Below, piece by piece: positions 6,471-11,694 of a stretch of 13,122 bases of DNA (position 1 is its first letter; each line of letters starts with the position of its first letter). A program made the position numbers and the translations under genes. The DNA is from an uncultured Kouleothrix sp. (lineage in GTDB: Bacteria > Chloroflexota > Chloroflexia > Chloroflexales > Roseiflexaceae): NCBI GenBank assembly GCA_937858455.1, contig CALLYN010000430.1:1-13122 (forward strand). Direction: 5' to 3'. The notes beneath the pieces are model-generated. The model was not told the origin of the DNA. It ran no database searches and saw only the letters and a program-made list of their open reading frames with translations.

Positions 6471-7862
6471 TCAGCGCGCAGCCGGGTTTCCGCCAAAAAC
6501 CTGCGGGGGCAGCGTGATGTTCAGCTGCTGCAGGCGCTCCATGAAGCGTGGCCGAATACCCGTCGGCATAATCTTGCCAATCACCCGCCCGTCCTGCACG
6601 CCCTGGCGCTGGAACAAGAACAGATCCGACATAGTGATGGCTTCGCTGCCAATGCCGGTGATCTCGGAGACATACGTAATCCGGCGCGAGCCATCCTGCA
6701 TACGCTCGAGCTGCACGATCACATTGATCGCCGAGGCGATCTGCTCGCGGATGGCGCGGATCGGCAGGTCCATGCCGGCCATCATTACCATCGTCTCCAT
6801 GCGGTGCAGCGCATCGCGTGGGCTGTTGGCGTGCAGCGTGGTCATCGAGCCGTCGTGGCCGGTATTCATGGCCTGGAGCATATCGAGCGACTCGCCCGCG
6901 CGGCACTCGCCGACGACGATCCGGTCGGGGCGCATACGCAGGGCATTGACTACCAGATCGCGGATGCTGATCTCGTTGCGCCCCTCGATATTGGCCGGTC
7001 GCGACTCGAGCGTCACGACGTGGCGCTGCTGCAGCTGCAGCTCGGCGGCATTCTCGATCGTAATAATCCGCTCGTCTTCGGGGATAAACGACGAAAGCAC
7101 GTTCAGCAGCGTGGTTTTGCCAGTGCCGGTACCGCCCGAAACAATCACATTCAGCCGGCCGAGCACGCAGGCATACAAGAAATCCATCAGCTCGGTCGAG
7201 GCACTGCCGCGCCGCACGAGGTCGGCACCCGAGAGCGGAGTTTTGAAAAATTTACGGATCGTCAGCGATGGGCCATTCAGGCAGAGCGGCGGAATAATCG
7301 CGTTGACGCGGCTACCGTCGGGCAGGCGCGCGTCGACCATCGGCATGGTCTCGTCGCAGCGGCGCCCCAGCGGCGAGATAATGCGATCAATAATTCGCCG
7401 CACGTGGTCGTCGTCGGCAAAGCGCGTATTGGTTTCTTGGAGCTTGCCGTTGCGCTCGACCCAGATCTGATCGGGGCCATTCACCATGATCTCCGAGATA
7501 CTCTCGTCGGCGAGGAGCGGCTCCAGCGGGCCAAAGCCGAGCAGCTCGGCCTGCGCCAAGCGCGTGAGCCGCAGCCGCTCGCGGTCGGAGATCACCCGGC
7601 CGGTGAGGTCGAGCTGCTCGCCGACGAGCGTCGCGATCCGGCGATGCAGATAATCGGATTCGCGACCGGCGTTGAGCGCTGTCGACTCCGAGAGCAGGCG
7701 CGATTGTACTTGCTCGATCAGCTCGCGGTCTTCGCGCGACACAATGCCGCTGGCCAGCGCCGGCTGCGCCTCGGCCGAAGGCTGGCGGGTTTCGGCTGGG
7801 GCGCTCGGCTCGGCTGGCGCCGGCTTGGGCTCAGCAGGGCGCGAAAAGCGAATTCGATTCAT
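6471..7862 (-). CDS. cpaF: CpaF/TadA, secretion ATPase of the Tad pilus
   Basis: This 463-residue cytoplasmic ATPase of the GspE/VirB11 family powers pilus assembly as a hexamer under the TadB/TadC platform. A Pro/Ala-rich, probably flexible start (residues 8-38) precedes the N-terminal domain with LLGFGPLEPLLADESISEIM (107-126) and VNGPDQIWVERNGKL (127-141), both typical of CpaF. The ATPase core has Walker A GGTGTGKT (243-250), the Asp box ITIENAAEL (267-275), Walker B IVVGECRAGES (315-325) and the His box GHDGSMTTLHANSP (335-348). The Asp box reads E-N where I would expect E-D; the catalytic Glu270 is kept. Walker B reads GECRAGE rather than the common GEVRGGE. The start at 7862 has AAGGAG eight bases upstream. 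The gene lies between cpaE and tadB with short gaps, in the usual Tad order. Confidence 0.97.
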   Translation of the reverse strand: MNRIRFSRPAEPKPAPAEPSAPAETRQPSAEAQPALASGIVSREDRELIEQVQSRLLSESTALNAGRESDYLHRRIATLVGEQLDLTGRVISDRERLRLTRLAQAELLGFGPLEPLLADESISEIMVNGPDQIWVERNGKLQETNTRFADDDHVRRIIDRIISPLGRRCDETMPMVDARLPDGSRVNAIIPPLCLNGPSLTIRKFFKTPLSGADLVRRGSASTELMDFLYACVLGRLNVIVSGGTGTGKTTLLNVLSSFIPEDERIITIENAAELQLQQRHVVTLESRPANIEGRNEISIRDLVVNALRMRPDRIVVGECRAGESLDMLQAMNTGHDGSMTTLHANSPRDALHRMETMVMMAGMDLPIRAIREQIASAINVIVQLERMQDGSRRITYVSEITGIGSEAITMSDLFLFQRQGVQDGRVIGKIMPTGIRPRFMERLQQLNITLPPQVFGGNPAAR

Positions 7863-7920
7863 GGGTCAAGCTCCTTCAATCTGCCACCGCGTTCGCAGGT
7901 TCACCGGGTATTGTGGCGCG

Positions 7921-9189
7921 CTATGCCTCGCGCCGTACAAAGCGGAAGAAGTTGCGCCGGCCCTTGTCTTCGGGCTGCGACATATGCTTCAGCTGGTTTT
8001 TGTCGGGCGCCAGCGAGATCGGGTCGATCGCATCGCCGGCGATATGCGCCGCCAGCTTGATCATGCACTGGCCTACCCAGCTCTGCGGGTGCGAGATGAC
8101 GATCGGCACGCCGCGGTTGATGCTGTGGGTGATCAGGCGGCCCTCGCTGGGAATATTCGCGCCGACCTGATGCCGTAGGTGCTGCTGCACATCTTCGAGC
8201 CAGATGTTGTTGACGCTGGGGAAGCGGTTGAGTACCAGAGTGAGCCGGCCGGATATCAGGCCCTGCTGGCGAATAAACTCGAGGAACTGCTTGACGCTCC
8301 GCAGCGCCGGCACCTCGGGCGTGGCCACCACCAGCACCTCGTCGGCGCGGCGCAGCAGCGTGCCGGCCACATCGTCGAGGAACGACCAGGTATCGACGAC
8401 GACATAGCTGTTGCGCTCGAGCAGCCGATCGAGCACCACGTTCAGCTGATCGACCGTGACCTCGCCGGCGCCGTCGGGCGTGGTAGGCGCCAGCAGCACC
8501 TGAATGCCCGAGCTATGCTGCTGGAGCACCGGCGCGAGCATGGCATCGTCGATCTCGTCGACCCGTGGCAAGAGATCCTGGATGGTATATTTCGACCAGA
8601 TATTGAGCTGAACGCCAACATCGCCGAACTGGAAGCTAAAATCGGCCAGCACCACCCGGCCCGCGCCCATCTGGCGCAGCGCCACCGCCAGGTTCGTAGC
8701 GATCGTGGTGGTGCCCGAGCCGCCCTTGGGCGAGAACACCACCACCAGCCGGCCCCTAGAGCTCGAGCGGCCCTCGCCCGGGCCAGCCTGAGCGCGGGTG
8801 CGGCGATCCTGCTCGGCGGCTACCAGCGAGCGCACGCTCTCGAGCAGCTCGTTGTACTCAAACGCCGCGCGCACCAGCACATCGCGCGCACCGGCGGCCA
8901 CCAGCCGGCGCAGCGCGGCGACATCGGGCTTCGGCACAATCGCAATGCAGATTGTGGTGGGCATGGTCGTAAAGATCTGGCGCACGCAAGCCTCGGCCTG
9001 CTCGAAATCGCGATCGACAATGACCAGTGCCGGATTGGTCTGGCGAACGAGATCCAGACCTGCCTGCACTACGCCGGCACGGTCGACTCGCCCAAAGCTA
9101 GCCTCGTTCGACAGCCGCTGGATCCAGTCTTGCTCCAGCCGCTCGGGGGCAGTAATGACGACGATATGGGGTAGTGTGTTACCAATCAC
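7921..9189 (-). CDS. cpaE: CpaE/TadZ, MinD/ParA-like localisation ATPase with degenerate receiver domain
   Basis: The frame is open to 9288, but the GTG at 9189 has AAAGGA eight bases upstream and begins a sensible sequence, giving 422 residues. Residues about 8-125 resemble a response-regulator receiver fold: Asp59 lies in ALVIVDRDF, but the acidic pair is absent and Arg107 stands where the switch Lys would be, so it is probably a pseudo-receiver. Residues about 147-390 are a P-loop ATPase with the deviant Walker A of the MinD/ParA group, SPKGGSGTTTIA (Lys155 to Thr162), Asp183 in VLADFSFQFGD and the Walker B Asp266 in SYVVVDTW. The tail (RRNFFRFVRREA, 411-422) is basic and aromatic and may bind membrane. 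In other bacteria TadZ/CpaE proteins mark the pilus assembly site. The gene starts 47 bases after the cpaB stop and ends 58 bases before cpaF. Confidence 0.93.
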   Translation of the reverse strand: MIGNTLPHIVVITAPERLEQDWIQRLSNEASFGRVDRAGVVQAGLDLVRQTNPALVIVDRDFEQAEACVRQIFTTMPTTICIAIVPKPDVAALRRLVAAGARDVLVRAAFEYNELLESVRSLVAAEQDRRTRAQAGPGEGRSSSRGRLVVVFSPKGGSGTTTIATNLAVALRQMGAGRVVLADFSFQFGDVGVQLNIWSKYTIQDLLPRVDEIDDAMLAPVLQQHSSGIQVLLAPTTPDGAGEVTVDQLNVVLDRLLERNSYVVVDTWSFLDDVAGTLLRRADEVLVVATPEVPALRSVKQFLEFIRQQGLISGRLTLVLNRFPSVNNIWLEDVQQHLRHQVGANIPSEGRLITHSINRGVPIVISHPQSWVGQCMIKLAAHIAGDAIDPISLAPDKNQLKHMSQPEDKGRRNFFRFVRREA

Positions 9190-9197
9190 GGCAAGGT

Positions 9198-9203
9198 TCC
9201 TTT
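9198..9203 (-). promoter_or_regulatory. cpaE: Ribosome binding site that sets the cpaE start
   Basis: AAAGGA on the minus strand lies eight bases upstream of the GTG at 9189. Longer in-frame starts would overlap the end of cpaB and add a sequence unlike CpaE (residues such as ASLLALATVACGYDG), so this start is preferred. Confidence 0.6.
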
Positions 9204-9236
9204 CTACGAACCCTTGTTGGCCATCGTAGCCACACG

Positions 9237-10028
9237 CTACTGTTGCGAGAGCAAGTAGCGACGCGAGAACTCCAGTGGATCGATCCACGGCGTGGTGAAC
9301 GGATCTTTGTCGGCTGGCGAGCGCAGCGCAAAGTCGATCGTGCCACCCGAGTCCTTAGCATATTTCAAGATCACCGCGTCGGAAGGCGTCACGCTGCACA
9401 GCAGCGCGGTTGGCGCGCCTTCCTCTTTGTCGTCCTGCTGCTTGACCGAGCGTAAAATTTTGAAAACCTCGATGTTCTGCAGTGTCAGCGCGGTGGCTTT
9501 GCCCAGATCTTTATCGGGCTGATCCTGGCCCTTGCCCAGCTCTTTGAGCGGCAGGGTGATATACAGGTCGATATGATCGCCTTCCTGGAGAACATTGCTC
9601 TGACTCATAAGATCGATGATTGGAAAAGCAAACAGCACGTAGCCTTTTTTGATCTGCTGGCTGATCGACGAGCCCTGGCCGCCCAGGAACTGCGCGGTCT
9701 GAAACGTTTCGCCCTGGCCGACGTGCCGCACCAGCATTTGGTTATCGAGCTTGGTGGTGTCGGTGATTGCCTGTATCGGCACCAGATCGAGCGGAAACTC
9801 TTTCATCACATAGTCGTTCGGCGTCAGCGTTGTGCCAGCCTCAAGCGGGCGCGCGGCTACGGCGATCGGCATGGTAGGCGGCGGCGCGTATTTTTCGAGC
9901 GCGGCCTGGCGCGACTGCTGCTCGGCGATCACCGCCTGGCGCTGCAGGAAAATGAACACCAGCACCCCGGTGCCTAGCGCAAGCGCAAGGCCCACAACAA
10001 AGAAGATCCATCCTCTGCGGCGACTCAC
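9237..10028 (-). CDS. cpaB: CpaB/RcpC, SAF-domain pilus assembly protein
   Basis: The frame is open to 10115, but a GTG at 10028 has a perfect AGGAGG seven bases upstream and gives the canonical CpaB start, so 263 residues are assigned. A short basic start (SRRRGW) and one membrane helix (about 7-28) put the rest outside the cytoplasm. A SAF domain follows at about 53-115: PIAVAARPLEAGTTLTPNDY, then MLVRHVGQGETF. An RcpC/CpaB domain follows at about 124-240, with QEGDHIDLYITLPLKEL and later TALLCSVTPSDAVILKYAKD. In diderm Tad systems this protein is thought to act with the secretin, yet no secretin gene lies next to it here. It is the first gene of the probable operon cpaB-cpaE-cpaF-tadB-tadC-VWA. 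Family assignment is firm; its job without a secretin is open. Confidence 0.93.
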   Translation of the reverse strand: MSRRRGWIFFVVGLALALGTGVLVFIFLQRQAVIAEQQSRQAALEKYAPPPTMPIAVAARPLEAGTTLTPNDYVMKEFPLDLVPIQAITDTTKLDNQMLVRHVGQGETFQTAQFLGGQGSSISQQIKKGYVLFAFPIIDLMSQSNVLQEGDHIDLYITLPLKELGKGQDQPDKDLGKATALTLQNIEVFKILRSVKQQDDKEEGAPTALLCSVTPSDAVILKYAKDSGGTIDFALRSPADKDPFTTPWIDPLEFSRRYLLSQQ

Positions 10029-10035
10029 AAGCGGG

Positions 10036-10041
10036 CCTCCT
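10036..10041 (-). promoter_or_regulatory. cpaB: Ribosome binding site that sets the cpaB start
   Basis: AGGAGG on the minus strand lies seven bases before the GTG at 10028. It is the strongest ribosome site in the window and decides the start over the longer open frame. Confidence 0.8.
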
Positions 10042-10105
10042 GTCTTCAGCGTACAGACGCAAATACAACCGGCAACCATATCCTGCTGAGGAACACGGTT
10101 CCGGC

Positions 10106-10128
10106 GAAATGACACGCAAGGTCATTTC
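10106..10128. promoter_or_regulatory. Perfect 8-bp inverted repeat upstream of cpaB, candidate operator or leader hairpin
   Basis: GAAATGAC and GTCATTTC are separated by seven bases (ACGCAAG). The element ends 78 bases before the cpaB start codon. It lacks a following T run on either strand, so it is not an intrinsic terminator. A dimeric regulator site or a leader stem are both possible. Confidence 0.5.
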
Positions 10129-10486
10129 TCGGTTACGATACTCGTTGATACCTATGCCACTAGCACGTTGGCATCGCGGGTGATATGCTAGCCAGATCCG
10201 TATGCCGTGGGATAATGAAGCTCTTGCGTTTTAGTATGCAGCTAGACCGTTCTTTCGCTAATCAGCTCCGAACGCTCTACGAATAGACCGATACACCGTT
10301 CAATTTGTTACGTAAGCGTATTGCGAAATGAAAGCAATTACTACGACAATTAGATCATTATGAGCCGAATCTGGCGTCAATTTATGTTATGGAGCGTAGC
10401 AGGGGGCGGAGCAGCCTACAAAGCGGGGCGCCTGCCGAAGGGCAATGGGCAGGGGGCGGCCCAAACCAGCGGCGGGGAGGGGAGGG

Positions 10487-10534
10487 AAAAACAATTCGGG
10501 GCGGCAGGCTTCAGCAGCCTGGCAGCCCCGAATT
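10487..10534 (-). terminator. Rho-independent terminator of the response regulator gene
   Basis: The arms 10493-10510 and 10516-10534 pair over ten perfect base pairs (AATTCGGGGC on both strands), then a further six (CAGGCT / AGCCTG) beyond a small internal loop, closing on TCAGC. On the minus strand the stem is followed by G and then five T. It lies about 40 bases after the stop of the response regulator and has the orientation needed to end that transcript before the tad operon. Confidence 0.85.
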
Positions 10535-10575
10535 TAGGCGATGAGAGAGGAAATGGCCGGAGAACGGCCGGCGTA

Positions 10576-10944
10576 TCAGAGCAGCATATCGTTGACGAGC
10601 TGCACGAACTGATCGACCTCGAACGGCTTTTGGATGATCACCGCGCCATCGGCTTCCATATCGGCGAACCAGGGCTTGCGATTGAGCGCAGTCATGATAA
10701 AGATCGGAATGCCGTCGTCCTGCAGCTCTTCTTTGATCAGGTTAAACGCCTCGACACCGTCCATCTGTGGCATCATGATATCCGATACCACCAAGTTCGG
10801 CTTGAGCGAGCGAATTTTATCGATGCCCTCCTGGCCGTCGTTGGCAAGAATGACCTGATAGCCTGCCTCGCGCAGCGCGATCTCAAGCACTGTCTGCATA
10901 GCAAGATCATCGTCCATGATGAGAATAGTTGGTTTTTGCTCCAT
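10576..10944 (-). CDS. Single-domain response regulator (CheY-like receiver)
   Basis: This 122-residue protein is a receiver domain and nothing else. It has the acidic pair Asp11/Asp12 in ILIMDDDLAM, the phospho-acceptor Asp55 in LVVSDIMMPQMDG, Thr85 in IFIMTAL, and the switch Lys106 in VIIQKPFE. All catalytic positions are present, so it should be phosphorylated by a histidine kinase that is not in this window. With no output domain it must act by protein contact, as CheY, Spo0F and PilG/PilH-type proteins do. The ATG at 10944 is preferred over an upstream start at 11037, because that start would lie upstream of the promoter and the extra residues are not receiver-like. A GGGAG ribosome site lies about ten bases upstream. 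The gene has its own promoter and terminator, and reads toward the tad operon. A link to the pilus is only positional. Confidence 0.95.
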   Translation of the reverse strand: MEQKPTILIMDDDLAMQTVLEIALREAGYQVILANDGQEGIDKIRSLKPNLVVSDIMMPQMDGVEAFNLIKEELQDDGIPIFIMTALNRKPWFADMEADGAVIIQKPFEVDQFVQLVNDMLL

Positions 10945-10988
10945 GCTCACGACTCTCCCTATGTCGTATAGACCATGGCGTCGGTCTG

Positions 10989-11011
10989 GGCTATTATACC
11001 AGAAGATAGCC
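10989..11011. promoter_or_regulatory. Inverted repeat over the response regulator -10 box, candidate operator
   Basis: GGCTAT and ATAGCC form a 6-bp dyad separated by 11 bases, with a total length of 23 bases. The left arm overlaps the TATAAT box and the right arm covers the spacer region. A bound dimer here would block the promoter. A 6-bp dyad could also arise by chance. Confidence 0.35.
10993..11001 (-). promoter_or_regulatory. Extended -10 promoter of the response regulator
   Basis: TGG followed by a perfect TATAAT on the minus strand matches the extended -10 consensus. The start point would lie near 10986, giving a leader of about 42 bases. The best -35-like word upstream (TTGCCA) is spaced too closely to count. 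Confidence 0.65.
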
Positions 11012-11144
11012 TGGCAACTGGCATAATTCAGCCGCAATTATGACAAACTGTTTATCTCACAGCGTAGCGCCGAGCCACCCGACGACGTTTACTACATAAA
11101 GCCGCTATTTAGAACATTGTGATTGTTGAGTATAGTTGTCCATA

Positions 11145-11150
11145 AAGGAG
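11145..11150 (+). promoter_or_regulatory. Ribosome binding site of the LysM gene
   Basis: AAGGAG lies five bases before the ATG at 11156. It decides for this start over the upstream frame opening at 11123. Confidence 0.7.
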
Positions 11151-11155
11151 TGCGT

Positions 11156-11559
11156 ATGCAACGAAGAATGATTGTGCTCGTGTGTGTGCTTTTTGGTGTG
11201 GTTGCGGCGGCGGCCGGGTACATTGTCACTGGGATGTCGGCGCAAACAGGCCCAGTGATTAGCGCCGGCATTGCGGCGCCGACCAGCCTGCAGGCAACGC
11301 CCACGAACCCGACAGCGGCGCCCGCCGCCGAAGCCACCAGTGCGCCCACTGCCGAAGCCACCGCCGAGGCCACCAGCGCGCCCGCTGCCACTGCCGAGGC
11401 CACGGGCGGCTTCGCCGAATACACAGTGCAGCGCGGCGACATACTTCAGGCGATCGCCAAGCAATACGGCGTCACAGTCAAAGACATCATCGCGAACAAC
11501 CAGATCGCGAACCCCGACAGCCTGCGCGTCGGCCAGGTGTTGCGCATTCCGAAGAAATA
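11156..11559 (+). CDS. Membrane-anchored LysM-domain protein (134 aa)
   Basis: A short basic start (MQRR) and one hydrophobic helix (about 5-26) form a signal anchor or signal peptide; no lipobox Cys is placed for cleavage. Residues about 40-83 are a low-complexity Ala/Thr/Pro/Glu stalk with repeated words such as AEATSAP. Residues about 88-131 are one LysM domain: YTVQRGDILQAIAKQYGVTV, then DIIANNQIANPDSLRVGQVL. LysM binds N-acetylglucosamine-containing glycans, most often peptidoglycan. A single C-terminal LysM on a stalk suggests a protein that reaches from the membrane into the wall. It is divergent from the response regulator, about 210 bases away, and ends at a strong terminator, so it is monocistronic. 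A TTTAGA / TATAGT pair at 11108-11136 could be its promoter, but the leader would be very short. Its function beyond wall binding is unknown. Confidence 0.9.
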
Positions 11560-11589
11560 AACGAGCCGCACATACCACTTTCGGAGCAG

Positions 11590-11611
11590 GGGCGGCGCAA
11601 GCCGCCCTTTT
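11590..11611 (+). terminator. Rho-independent terminator of the LysM gene
   Basis: GGGCGGC, loop GCAA, GCCGCCC and then four T form a perfect 7-bp GC stem with a GNRA-type tetraloop. It lies 30 bases after the LysM stop codon and ahead of the glcD-like gene, which must therefore have its own promoter between 11612 and 11694. Confidence 0.92.
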
Positions 11612-11694
11612 CGCTGCACGACGCCGACCACGCTTGCCCAAAAACGTGCTACCATAGAGGCTCACATACATCCATTGATCAGCAAGGAGCAGGC

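Larger units (their letters stand above)
10029..10486. other. Non-coding region upstream of the tad operon
   Basis: No credible gene is seen on either strand, and in particular no Flp-like pilin. The part from about 10130 to 10390 is richer in A and T than its surroundings and is the likely site of the cpaB operon promoter, but I find no sigma-70-type box pair with good spacing. It holds several dyads: GAAATGAC / GTCATTTC (10106-10128), ATGCCA / TGGCAT (10154-10174), the 8-bp palindrome TTACGTAA (10308-10315) and ATTGC / GCAAT (10320-10338). The word GCGAAATGA occurs twice, at 10104-10112 and 10323-10331. The part from 10396 to 10486 is G-rich on the plus strand. Confidence 0.7.

Noticed and set aside
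6126..8060. A 644-residue plus-strand open frame opposite tadB, cpaF and the gaps between them
   Set aside because: It is antisense to unmistakable cpaF motifs, is rich in Arg/His/Ala as GC-rich shadows are, and shows no domain pattern.
10357..10380. TTGACG followed by CATAAT on the minus strand as the cpaB promoter
   Set aside because: The spacing is only 12 bases and no alternative -10 box lies at 16-18 bases; the transcript leader would also be over 300 bases.
10029..10575. Search for a short Flp major pilin or prepilin peptidase gene upstream of cpaB
   Set aside because: No frame with a G-xxxx-E type N-terminus and hydrophobic helix is present on either strand; the stretch has frequent stops.
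10360..10971. Plus-strand open frame of 203 residues opposite the response regulator
   Set aside because: It is the shadow of the receiver domain and runs through the terminator hairpin; no ribosome site or domain.
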